Below, one piece after another: positions 1-5,618 of a stretch of DNA of 5,618 nucleotides (positions are counted from its first letter, which is position 1; each line of letters starts with the position of its first letter). The notes under the pieces were generated by a model. The model did no database searches, was not told the origin of the DNA, and saw only the letters and a program-made list of their open reading frames with translations. Source of the DNA: Verrucomicrobiota bacterium. Lineage in GTDB: Bacteria; Verrucomicrobiota; Verrucomicrobiia; Opitutales; Opitutaceae. The position numbers and the translations under genes were made by a program. The stretch lies in NCBI GenBank assembly GCA_023410155.1, contig JAEYQF010000410.1, forward strand, positions 1 to 5,618, read 5' to 3'.

Positions 1-29
1 GACAAGTTGGACGGGGGCGTTTCGCTCAT

Positions 30-56
30 AAAAAAATCCGGCACGCGGCCGGATTT
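30..56 (-). terminator. Rho-independent terminator of the coiled-coil/lipoprotein operon
   Basis: Read on the minus strand, a perfect 9-bp stem (positions 48-56 pairing with 34-42) closes a 5-nt loop (43-47). It runs into a T-tract made by the seven A residues at 30-36 of the plus strand, three of which are in the stem. It begins 23 nt past the lipoprotein stop codon, a usual place for an intrinsic terminator. The plus-strand side is followed by only three T residues within the stem, so it should act mainly on the minus strand. Confidence 0.9.
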
Positions 57-79
57 GGAGAATCACACTGAGCGCGCGC

Positions 80-241
80 TTAGCGGCCCATGCCGGAGCC
101 CATGCCCGGAATCTGACCTTCCCAGTCGGCGGGACGGCTCCACGGAATCGAGGAGTCCTGCTGGTTGGAAGCGCATCCGGCAAACAAGGCCGCGAAGAGG
201 AGGGCAAGGAGACCGAGCACCGGTTTCTTGAGGGAGTTCAT
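80..241 (-). CDS. Small predicted lipoprotein, 53 aa
   Basis: The 53-residue protein begins MNSLKKPVLGLL and has a textbook type II signal peptide: a short basic n-region (two Lys at 5-6), a hydrophobic stretch at about 8-21, and a lipobox-like LFAGC with the acceptor Cys at 23. Phe at -3 is slightly unusual for a lipobox. Ala follows the Cys, so by the Lol +2 rule, if it applies here, outer-membrane sorting is expected. The mature part is only about 30 residues: polar, then a Trp-containing stretch (IPWSRPADWEGQIPG), then a Met/Gly-rich tail ending GMGSGMGR. The gene starts 3 nt after the stop of the upstream coiled-coil gene and in the same frame (TGA TTC ATG). It has no visible Shine-Dalgarno sequence, so translation is probably coupled to the upstream gene. 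A terminator follows directly. No function can be assigned. I recall similar tiny lipoproteins in Verrucomicrobia, but this is from memory and not tested. The signal peptide, tight operon spacing and terminator argue that it is a real gene. Confidence 0.8.
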   Translation of the reverse strand: MNSLKKPVLGLLALLFAALFAGCASNQQDSSIPWSRPADWEGQIPGMGSGMGR

Positions 242-244
242 GAA

Positions 245-985
245 TCACTGGGTTAAAACGGCCAAATCGCCCTTCTGCAAGACGCCATGCAAGGAATCGG
301 GCCTGACCTGGGCGACCGAGAATGCCGGCCGCGCGTCGCTGATAAGAACCTCAGCCAGCACCTCGGTTCCGCGCTGTATGGTAAGTGTCTGTCCGGCGGC
401 GGCTCCACGATTACTGCCGTAATTCAGAATGACGAATGAGCTGGAAGGTCCGACGCTCAACACGAGTGCGCGCGGGCGGCTCGAAAAGACGGCGGTGGCA
501 TTTGCCGTCGCGCTGGCGGCCGCCCCGCGATTCGCCTCGGCGAGCTGTCGTTCGAGTTGCGCGATCGTCGCGCGCGCGGCGTCGAGCTCCTGGCCCGACA
601 CGGCCTGGGCGCGAGCGTCGGCGAGTTCGATACGCAGGTTTTGCATCTGCCGGCCAAGTTCGGTGGAGGCGAGTTCGCGGGCGGCGAGGAGATTCTTTGT
701 CTGCGTCAGCTCGTGTGAGAGCTGCGCGTTTCTGGTCTCCGAAGAAGTGAGCTTCGATTTTGTCTCCCCCAAATCCGCGTCGAGCGTGGTGAGACGGGTG
801 TTGAGGCCGTCGATGTTTTCGTGAGCGGTTCCGAGCTGCCGCTGGAGATCATGGGCACGAGCGGTGGCGCTGACGAGCTGTGTCTGGAGATGAGCGCGCG
901 TTTCGACGAGCCGCCAGTAGAGCGCGGCGGCAACCGCGGCCCCGGCAAACACGAGCACACTCAGCGCAATCGACAGACGATTCAT
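245..985 (-). CDS. Membrane-anchored coiled-coil protein with C-terminal beta-rich domain, 246 aa
   Basis: I do not recognise a named family. Residues about 5-24 form one hydrophobic segment, best read as an N-terminal membrane anchor or uncleaved signal. Residues about 28-152 are a long heptad-like, Leu/Gln/Ala/Glu-rich region with few Gly or Pro, strongly suggesting a coiled coil. Residues 153-170 are an Ala/Thr/Ser linker. Residues about 172-246 alternate hydrophobic and polar residues with turn Gly and Asp, ending in a GDLAVLTQ-like strand. This resembles the small beta domain found at the C-terminus of many coiled-coil envelope proteins of this kind. The likely topology is an inner-membrane anchor with the coiled coil in the periplasm. 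I chose the ATG at 985 because the hydrophobic anchor begins directly after it. The frame stays open upstream to 1249, but that extension is Arg/Ser-rich, lacks conservation-like features and covers repeat DNA. There is no clear Shine-Dalgarno sequence before the start. The lipoprotein gene follows 3 nt downstream, so the two products may act together at the envelope; that is inference. Confidence 0.82.
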   Translation of the reverse strand: MNRLSIALSVLVFAGAAVAAALYWRLVETRAHLQTQLVSATARAHDLQRQLGTAHENIDGLNTRLTTLDADLGETKSKLTSSETRNAQLSHELTQTKNLLAARELASTELGRQMQNLRIELADARAQAVSGQELDAARATIAQLERQLAEANRGAAASATANATAVFSSRPRALVLSVGPSSSFVILNYGSNRGAAAGQTLTIQRGTEVLAEVLISDARPAFSVAQVRPDSLHGVLQKGDLAVLTQ

Positions 986-1039
986 CGAGCTGGAAGCCCC
1001 GGTTCTGCGCGCACGCCTTCGCGGTGGGAAGCGCAAAAT

Positions 1040-1122
1040 GGCGCGACCGTGTCCGCACCTTGGCTCGACTCGGTGCGCACCTCGGCGCGACGTGGGACCG
1101 ACCGTGGCGTGACTCGGTGCGG
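1040..1122. repeat. Degenerate tandem pair, 44-bp period
   Basis: Two 39-bp units, at 1084-1122 and 1040-1078, align without gaps with 28 of 39 identical positions by eye. Each carries an exact 11-bp core, gactcggtgcg, at 1067-1077 and 1111-1121, and an exact ggcgcgac block at its other end. A weaker third match to the core (cggtgcgc at 1167-1174) lies about 52 bp further on. The left core overlaps a perfect palindrome, ggtgcgcacc, at 1072-1081. The function is unknown. It could be a relic of a dispersed repeat family or a structured RNA or binding region. Confidence 0.6.
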
Positions 1123-1188
1123 AGTCTAGCCGCGGGCTGGTCTGGCTTCGATTGTGCGCTTCGCCACGGTGCGCCGACGCGAGACTCC
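1121..1188. repeat. 7-bp inverted repeat bounding a 68-bp segment
   Basis: ggagtct at 1121-1127 is the exact reverse complement of agactcc at 1182-1188. The enclosed DNA contains further short complementary pieces. This could be the ends of a small palindromic dispersed element or the base of a stem in a transcript. A 7-bp match can arise by chance in a biased region, so confidence is limited. Confidence 0.35.
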
Positions 1189-1216
1189 AAGCGGACTCTT
1201 CGCTTCGCTCAGATTG
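1183..1216 (-). repeat. Short intergenic element that translates as SERSEESAW
   Basis: Read on the minus strand in one frame, this stretch gives SQSERSEESAW, encoded around the repeated gcgaag motif (CTGAGCGAAGCGAAGAG). From general knowledge, the peptide string SERSEES recurs in spurious predicted proteins of many environmental bacteria because the underlying DNA is a dispersed intergenic repeat. Here it lies between a terminator and the next gene, in the frame that runs into the coiled-coil gene, so an automated start call could wrongly fuse it to that protein. The family assignment is from memory. Confidence 0.5.
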
Positions 1217-1232
1217 GGAAGACGGGGGAAAC

Positions 1233-1263
1233 AAAAAAACCCGGCGCAAGGCGGCGCCGGGTT
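1233..1263 (-). terminator. Rho-independent terminator of pgi
   Basis: On the minus strand, a perfect 10-bp GC-rich stem (1254-1263 pairing with 1238-1247) closes a 6-nt loop (1248-1253). It is followed by T residues complementary to the seven A residues at 1233-1239, two of which are in the stem. It starts 25 nt beyond the pgi stop codon. No T-run follows on the plus strand, so it is one-directional. Confidence 0.92.
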
Positions 1264-1288
1264 GATAGGGAAGCGAACTCGGTGCGAT

Positions 1289-2869
1289 TTACTTCACGCC
1301 GTAGCGCGACTCGAACCACGGGGACTTGGCGCGCTTTCTTACGCCCGTGTTCTTGTTCGCGGCGAGGTGCTCAAGGATCTTGAACGTCAGCTCAGGCGAG
1401 GTGTCGGGGCTGATCTGCGAGGCGATTTCCTCGGCGGTGAAGAACTTGCCCGGTGAGGCGGAGAGCGTGGCAGCGATCTGCTTTTTCAGCACGATCACGC
1501 CCGTCGCGGCTTTCTTTCCGGCTTCGACGCCGGGTTGATGGTAGGCGTTGATGCCGACGAGCGAGGCGTAAAGGCCGACGGCGCGTTCGTAGAGCGCGAT
1601 GAGCTGACCGACGGTGCGCGGAGACACGTCCTGCACGGTGACGGTGAGCGAGGAGCGGTCTTTTTCGGAGAGCGCATCGCGTGTGCCGAGGTAGAATCCT
1701 TGGAGATAATCGCCGGTCGTGATGCCGGGTTCGACTTCGAGCGAGGTCTTCGCGTCGCGATCTTTCAGGACTTCGATGAAGGTCACGAAGAAGTTGTTCA
1801 CGCCCTCGCGGAGCTGTTGCACATAGGCGTGCTGGTCGGTCGAGCCTTTGTTGCCGTAAACGGCGATGCCTTGGTTGACGACGTTGCCCTTGAGATCGAA
1901 TTCCTTGCCGAGCGACTCCATGACGAGCTGCTGGAGGTAGCGCGAGAAGAGGAGCAGGCGGTCCTTGTAGGGAAGCACGACCATGTCCTTCGCGCCGCGT
2001 CCGTCGGTGGCGAAATACCACGTGAGCGCGAGCAGCGCGGCGGGATTTTCCTTGGTGACGTTGCTGCGTGTGACTGCGTCGACCGCGGCGGCACCCTCCA
2101 GCATCGCCTGAATGTCGATGCCTTGGAGCGCGGCGGGCAGAAGACCCACGGCGGAAAGTTCGGAGGTGCGACCGCCGACCCAGTCCCACATCGGGAAACG
2201 CGCGAGCCAGCCTTCGTTGATCGCAGTCTGCTCGAGCTTGGAGCCTGCGCCGGTAATCGCGACGAACTGCTTCGCGTAATCGAGGCCGGCGGCTTTGAAC
2301 GCGGCGGCGACTTCGAGCATGCCGTTGCGCGTCTCGACCGTGCCTCCGGATTTCGAGATCACGACGACAAGCGTTTTCGCGAGATCGCGGCGGAGTTGCG
2401 CGAGCACGTAATCGATGCCGTCGGGGTCGGTGTTGTCGACGAAGGCGACCGCGAGTTTGTCTTTGCGTGGATTGCCGAGCGCGTGGTTGACGAGCTGCGG
2501 GCCGAGCGCGGAGCCGCCGATGCCGACGACCAGCACGGTTTTGAATTTGCCTTTGGGGCTGGAGATCTCGCCGGAGTGAACCTTGGCGGCGAAGTCCTTG
2601 ATCGCGGCGACCGTGGACGTGATTTCCTGCGTCAGCGCGGCGTTCGGGGCCAGTTGCGGAGCGCGCAGCCAGTAGTGACCGACCATGCGGTTTTCGTCGG
2701 GATTGGCGATGGCGCCTCTCTCGAGTTCGGCCATCGCGGAGAATGCCTCCTGAAGGCGCGGCTCCATGGACGAGAAGAAATCGTCGGGGAACGGAATGCG
2801 GCTGAGATCGAGGGCGAGCCCGAGATCGGGGTTCGGATAGAAATGGGTTTTGAAGCGATTCCAGGTCAT
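1289..2869 (-). CDS. pgi: Glucose-6-phosphate isomerase, 526 aa
   Basis: Pgi interconverts glucose 6-phosphate and fructose 6-phosphate in the cytoplasm, linking glycolysis, gluconeogenesis and sugar-nucleotide supply. Seen in order: the first SIS-domain phosphate loop VGIGGSALGP (about 115-124), SKSGGTVET (172-180) for phosphate binding, GGRTSE (232-237) at the PGI signature 1 position, ESLGKE (318-323) with the expected catalytic Glu 318, GSTDQH (342-347) with the expected ring-opening His 347, and YHQPGVEAGKK (443-453), matching signature 2 with the active-site Lys. Signature 1 normally has an aromatic residue after GGR; here it is Thr. After the last motif the protein continues for more than 70 residues, and about 468-526 looks like a separate small helical module. 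I chose the ATG at 2869 because MTWNRFKTHFYPNPDLG suits the family N-terminus; an alternative TTG at 2923 adds 18 unconvincing residues. No clear Shine-Dalgarno sequence precedes either start. The gene is monocistronic by its own terminator and divergent from the DUF72 gene. Confidence 0.97.
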   Translation of the reverse strand: MTWNRFKTHFYPNPDLGLALDLSRIPFPDDFFSSMEPRLQEAFSAMAELERGAIANPDENRMVGHYWLRAPQLAPNAALTQEITSTVAAIKDFAAKVHSGEISSPKGKFKTVLVVGIGGSALGPQLVNHALGNPRKDKLAVAFVDNTDPDGIDYVLAQLRRDLAKTLVVVISKSGGTVETRNGMLEVAAAFKAAGLDYAKQFVAITGAGSKLEQTAINEGWLARFPMWDWVGGRTSELSAVGLLPAALQGIDIQAMLEGAAAVDAVTRSNVTKENPAALLALTWYFATDGRGAKDMVVLPYKDRLLLFSRYLQQLVMESLGKEFDLKGNVVNQGIAVYGNKGSTDQHAYVQQLREGVNNFFVTFIEVLKDRDAKTSLEVEPGITTGDYLQGFYLGTRDALSEKDRSSLTVTVQDVSPRTVGQLIALYERAVGLYASLVGINAYHQPGVEAGKKAATGVIVLKKQIAATLSASPGKFFTAEEIASQISPDTSPELTFKILEHLAANKNTGVRKRAKSPWFESRYGVK

Positions 2870-3000
2870 AGGCGAAAGCGCACCGTAAAGCGTCACGGAA
2901 GAGGCGCGAAGACAAAACACCAACTGCGCCGAAAATGCGCACCGGGAAATGCGTCATGGGATTTCGAACACCCGCGCGCGTGACGGTGGTCTAGAGGTGG
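2870..3000. promoter_or_regulatory. Divergent intergenic region between pgi and the DUF72 gene
   Basis: This 131-bp region separates the divergent starts and must hold the promoters of both genes unless transcription enters from elsewhere. It is less GC-biased in its middle (2905-2970), with short A-rich patches. I see no convincing -35/-10 pair, operator palindrome or riboswitch fold. Confidence 0.45.
2993..2997 (+). promoter_or_regulatory. Ribosome binding site of the DUF72 gene
   Basis: AGAGG lies 3 nt before the ATG at 3001. The sequence suits anti-Shine-Dalgarno pairing, though the spacing is shorter than usual. It is the only clear Shine-Dalgarno-like motif before any start in this window and supports the chosen start. 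Confidence 0.5.
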
Positions 3001-3858
3001 ATGAAGCTGCGTCTCGGGATCGGTAGTTGGGCAGACCCGGAATATCGCGAGTTGCTGCGGCCGCCGCCGGACGTGAAGGCGAGCGAGCGGCTGAAGGCCT
3101 ATGCGGCCCACTTTGCCCACGTGGAGGTCAACTCGACTTACTATGCGCTGCCAAGAGCGACCGCGACGGCCCGGTGGGTGAAGCAGACGCCGGAGGGCTT
3201 CACCTTCAATGTGAAGCTGCACCGCGCGTTCTCGCAGAATCCACGAAAAGCCGCGACCGAAGGTGCGTGGGCGGAGAAATTACTCGTGTGCACGAGGCCG
3301 TTGATCGAAACGAACCGATTTGGCGCATTCTTCTTGGTGATGCCGCCGTCGTTTGGGCCGGAGAATCACGCGCTCGATGAACTCGCGCCGCTCGCGAAGA
3401 AACTGCGCCCGCAGCCGCTCGCCGTGGAGCTGCGCGATCGTGCCTGGATCGAGGGCGACGCGCGCGTGCGGACGCTCGAGTTTTTCCGCGAGCATGAGCT
3501 CGTGTGGATCGCCGTCGATATGCCGCGCCTCAAATCGAGTTCACTGATGCCGGCGATCGATGAGGTCACTCATCCGCGGATCGCGTATCTGCGACTGCAC
3601 GGTCGCAATCGGAAATATCTCCAGAGCGAATCGGAGGCGGAGCGCCACGCGTATGTTTACAGGCCAGCGGAGCTGCGGGGAATCTCCGATCGGGTGTTGG
3701 CTCTGGGAAAACGAGCGAAGGAAGTGCACGTGATCGCGAATAATCACGCGCACGACTACGCACCGAGAACGGCGCTGGCGTTGCAGGCGCTGCTGGGCGG
3801 AAGCCGGGAAAAGAAAAGGACGGCCGCGCGGACCGTCCCTGGAATGCCGAAGCGCTGA
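3001..3858 (+). CDS. DUF72 (YecE-like) family protein, 285 aa
   Basis: Motifs of the DUF72/YecE family run the full length: GIGSW at 6-10 near the start, HVEVNSTYYALP at 40-51 (family form resembles F..VEINSTFY.LP), GFTFNVKLHR at 66-75, LAVELRDRAW at 140-149, WIAVDMP at 169-175, AYLRLHGRN at 195-203, and VIANNHAHDYAPRTA at 244-258. The family adopts a TIM-barrel fold and is predicted cytoplasmic. Its biochemical role is not established, and no substrate should be inferred. The length fits a usual family member of roughly 240-300 residues. The ATG at 3001 places the first conserved strand directly at the N-terminus. The domain ends near residue 267. The remaining Lys/Arg-rich tail (about 269-285) is not conserved-looking and is encoded by DNA that also forms the ilvD terminator. 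The gene is divergent from pgi and convergent with ilvD, with 12 nt between the stop codons. Confidence 0.93.
   Translation: MKLRLGIGSWADPEYRELLRPPPDVKASERLKAYAAHFAHVEVNSTYYALPRATATARWVKQTPEGFTFNVKLHRAFSQNPRKAATEGAWAEKLLVCTRPLIETNRFGAFFLVMPPSFGPENHALDELAPLAKKLRPQPLAVELRDRAWIEGDARVRTLEFFREHELVWIAVDMPRLKSSSLMPAIDEVTHPRIAYLRLHGRNRKYLQSESEAERHAYVYRPAELRGISDRVLALGKRAKEVHVIANNHAHDYAPRTALALQALLGGSREKKRTAARTVPGMPKR
3809..3840 (-). terminator. Rho-independent terminator of ilvD, inside the DUF72 coding region
   Basis: On the minus strand, GGACGG (3838-3833) pairs with CCGTCC (3823-3818) around a 9-nt GC-rich loop, with a possible two-pair extension at the base (3839-3840 with 3817-3816). The stem is followed by TTTTCTTTT (complement of 3809-3817). 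It starts about 30 nt past the ilvD stop codon. It overlaps codons about 270-280 of the oppositely transcribed DUF72 gene. The T-tract is broken by one C, so efficiency may be below that of the two other terminators here. Confidence 0.8.
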
Positions 3859-3870
3859 GCAGATGAACGG

Positions 3871-5595
3871 TCAGAGATACTTGTCGGTGACCGCGCCTTC
3901 CGAGGCGGTGCTGACGAGCTTCGCATATTTGGCGAGCACGCCGCGGGTCTCGCGAGGCGGACGCGGCACGTAGGCGGCAAGGCGCGCGGTGTAATCCTCG
4001 TCGGAGATGAGCACGTTGATCGTGTTCTTCACCGCATCGATCTCGATGAGGTCGCCCGTGCGCACGATTCCGATCGGGCCGCCGGTGGCCGCCTCGGGCG
4101 TGATGTGGCCGACGTCGAAACCGTGGCTGCCGCCCGAGAATCGTCCATCGGTGATGAGCGCGACGTCTTTGATCAACCCGCGACCCGCGACCGCGCTGGT
4201 GGGAGAAAGCATCTCGCGCATGCCGGGGCCGCCGACGGGGCCTTCATTGCGGATGACGACCACGTCGCCTTTGACCACATCGCCGCGGAGGATGCCCTTA
4301 AGCGCGTCTTCTTCGCCTTCGTAAACTTTGGCCGTGCCTTTGAAGTAGAGGCCTTCCTTCCCGGTGATTTTGCCCACCGCGCCGCCGGGCGCGAGGTTGC
4401 CGTGAAGCACGCGCAGGTGGGTGCTGGTCTTGATCGGATTCTCCCAGGGCCGGATGATGTCCTGCTCGGTTGGATACGCGCCGTAGGGTTTCTCGTTCTT
4501 CAACGTCTCCGCGATGGTTTCGCCGGAGACGGTGAGGCAGTCGCCGTGCAGGAGGCCGCGATCGAGCAGCATCTTCATCATCGGCCGGATGCCGCCGATG
4601 CGCACCAGGTGGCTCATGTTGTAGCGTCCAAACGGCTTGAGGTCGGCGAGCAACGGGATGCGTTCGCCGATGGTCTTGAAGTCCTCGATCGTGAGGGGGA
4701 CCTCCGCGGCGTGCGCGATGGCGAGCAGGTGGAGAATCAGGTTGGTCGAGCCGCCGAGAGCGGTGCAGACCGTGATCGCGTTTTCGAAGGCCTTCCGCGT
4801 GAGGATATCGCGCGGTTTGATGCCGCGGCGGAGCATGCCCATGACGGCGGCGCCGGCGCGTTCGCAGTCGTCGCGCTTGTCTTTGCTGATCGCGAGTTGC
4901 GCGCTGCTGTGCGGCAGACTCATGCCGAGCACTTCGATGGCGCTCGCCATGGTGTTGGCGGTATACATGCCGCCGCAGGAGCCCGGGCCGGGGATCGCGG
5001 ATTCCTCGACTTGTTTCAGGCCAGCGTCGTCGAGTTCGCCCTTGGCGTGTTTGCCGACGGCTTCGAAGACCGAGACGATGTCGAGCGGCTTCTTCTTGTC
5101 GCAGTCGCCGGGCAGGAAACCGGGGAGGATGGTGCCGCCGTAGATGAACACCGCCGGACGATTGAGACGCGCGATGGCGATCATCGCACCGGGCATGTTT
5201 TTGTCGCACCCGCCGATCGCGACGAGGCCGTCAAAACCCTCGGCAGCGACGGCGGTCTCGATCGAGTCGGCGATCACTTCGCGGGAGACGAGCGAGTAGC
5301 GCATGCCCTGCGTGCCCATGCTGATGCCGTCGGTGACGGTGATGGTGTTGAAGTAGACGGGCTTGCCGCCGGCGTCAGCGATGCCTTTGCGCGCGTGTTC
5401 ACTCAGCTCGTTGAGATGAACGTTGCACGGAGTCATGTCGCTCGCCGACGAAGCGACTGCGATCTGCGGCTTGTGGAAGTCTTCATCCTTGAAGCCGACC
5501 GCACGAAGCATGGAGCGGGCAGGGGCGCGATCGTTGCCGTCGACCACGACGGAAGAGTGGGGGCGCGGCGTTTCGTTGGTGGGCTGGGTGCTCAT
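3871..5595 (-). CDS. ilvD: Dihydroxy-acid dehydratase, 574 aa
   Basis: IlvD dehydrates 2,3-dihydroxy-isovalerate and 2,3-dihydroxy-3-methylvalerate to the 2-keto acids in valine, leucine, isoleucine and pantothenate precursor synthesis, in the cytoplasm, using an iron-sulfur cluster and Mg2+. Both family signatures are present: CDKNMPGAMIA (130-140) and ALITDGRFSGGS (479-490). Candidate cluster ligands are Cys 57 (MTPCN), Cys 130 (GGCDKN) and Cys 207 (GSCGG); a three-Cys set fits the [2Fe-2S] type of the family. Other expected residues are Asp 89 and Asp 131 with Lys 132 (carbamylated in characterised members) and Glu 461 for Mg2+ binding, and Ser 487 as the proposed base. The length matches the usual 555-620 residues, and nothing suggests truncation. 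The related sugar-acid dehydratases (Edd and others) share the fold, but the length and motif context favour IlvD. The ATG at 5595 gives a short polar leader before the conserved RAPARSMLRAVG region. Only 23 nt of upstream DNA is visible and no Shine-Dalgarno sequence is obvious. No other ilv or leu genes lie in the window. Confidence 0.96.
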   Translation of the reverse strand: MSTQPTNETPRPHSSVVVDGNDRAPARSMLRAVGFKDEDFHKPQIAVASSASDMTPCNVHLNELSEHARKGIADAGGKPVYFNTITVTDGISMGTQGMRYSLVSREVIADSIETAVAAEGFDGLVAIGGCDKNMPGAMIAIARLNRPAVFIYGGTILPGFLPGDCDKKKPLDIVSVFEAVGKHAKGELDDAGLKQVEESAIPGPGSCGGMYTANTMASAIEVLGMSLPHSSAQLAISKDKRDDCERAGAAVMGMLRRGIKPRDILTRKAFENAITVCTALGGSTNLILHLLAIAHAAEVPLTIEDFKTIGERIPLLADLKPFGRYNMSHLVRIGGIRPMMKMLLDRGLLHGDCLTVSGETIAETLKNEKPYGAYPTEQDIIRPWENPIKTSTHLRVLHGNLAPGGAVGKITGKEGLYFKGTAKVYEGEEDALKGILRGDVVKGDVVVIRNEGPVGGPGMREMLSPTSAVAGRGLIKDVALITDGRFSGGSHGFDVGHITPEAATGGPIGIVRTGDLIEIDAVKNTINVLISDEDYTARLAAYVPRPPRETRGVLAKYAKLVSTASEGAVTDKYL

Positions 5596-5618
5596 TGAAA
5601 AATGGGACTCGAAGAACA

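Larger units (their letters stand above)
986..1232. other. Non-coding repeat-rich spacer
   Basis: These 247 bases separate the coiled-coil gene from the pgi terminator. I see no credible gene. Open frames exist in several phases but give Arg/Ser-rich products typical of GC-rich non-coding DNA. The promoter of the coiled-coil operon should lie here, because the pgi terminator blocks read-through from upstream, yet no clear -35/-10 pair is visible. The spacer is largely filled by short direct and inverted repeats, listed separately. Confidence 0.7.

Noticed and set aside
1..231. Plus-strand short frame across 7-231
   Set aside because: It runs antisense over the terminator and lipoprotein gene, and the product looks like random GC-rich translation.
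1392..2957. A 521-codon minus-strand frame overlapping pgi
   Set aside because: It is an alternate-frame shadow: the product is dominated by Arg, with long RR runs, and the in-frame competitor is a clear Pgi.
1535..2983. A 482-codon open frame on the plus strand opposite pgi
   Set aside because: It lies antisense to a gene with full catalytic motifs. Its product is rich in Glu/Arg/Gly/Ala/Val without domain features, as expected for the antisense of a GC-rich coding frame.
2952..2985. Short complementary pieces cgtca and tgacg in the pgi/DUF72 spacer as a possible operator
   Set aside because: Only 5 bp match, with no central symmetry, which is expected by chance.
4298..5209. A 303-codon minus-strand frame inside ilvD
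   Set aside because: It is an Arg/His-rich shifted-frame product of ilvD with no domain.
4105..5598. A 497-codon open frame on the plus strand opposite ilvD
   Set aside because: It is an antisense shadow of ilvD in GC-rich DNA, rich in Asp/Ala/Arg/His/Val, with no recognisable domain.
1..5618. Possible new defence, CRISPR or mobile system
   Set aside because: No array-like repeats with spacers, transposase, integrase, nuclease or toxin-antitoxin features are present. The main genes are housekeeping or single-domain proteins.

Overview
The window is GC-rich, densely coded chromosomal DNA. It holds four complete genes plus one very short gene that is easily missed. Three proteins belong to recognisable families: glucose-6-phosphate isomerase (Pgi), a DUF72/YecE-family protein and dihydroxy-acid dehydratase (IlvD). 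The style of the Pgi, the tiny Met/Gly-tailed lipoprotein beside a coiled-coil membrane protein, and an intergenic repeat that translates as SERSEES together suggest a verrucomicrobial genome, perhaps of the Opitutaceae. This is an inference from family resemblance, not a proven assignment.

Layout, left to right. (1) Positions 30-985, minus strand: a two-gene operon. A membrane-anchored coiled-coil protein of 246 aa is followed, after only 3 nt, by a 53-aa lipoprotein. The operon ends in a strong hairpin and U-tract terminator at 30-56. (2) Positions 986-1232: non-coding, repeat-rich spacer with a degenerate 44-bp-period tandem pair, a 7-bp inverted repeat bounding 68 bp, and an element that reads SERSEESAW when translated. 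(3) Positions 1233-2869, minus strand: pgi with its own terminator. This Pgi has an extra C-terminal module of about 60 residues. (4) Positions 2870-3000: divergent intergenic region. (5) Positions 3001-3858, plus strand: the DUF72 gene. (6) Positions 3871-5595, minus strand: ilvD, convergent with the DUF72 gene. Its apparent terminator lies inside the last codons of the DUF72 gene.

The genes do not form one pathway. Pgi serves glycolysis, gluconeogenesis and sugar-phosphate supply. IlvD serves isoleucine, valine and pantothenate precursor synthesis. The coiled-coil/lipoprotein pair is probably an envelope system of unknown role. Each minus-strand unit has its own intrinsic terminator, so they look like three separately terminated transcripts. 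I see no mobile element, tRNA, rRNA, CRISPR array or clearly new multi-gene system. The points most worth a second look are the short lipoprotein, the terminator embedded in a coding region, the Pgi C-terminal module and the repeat spacer.
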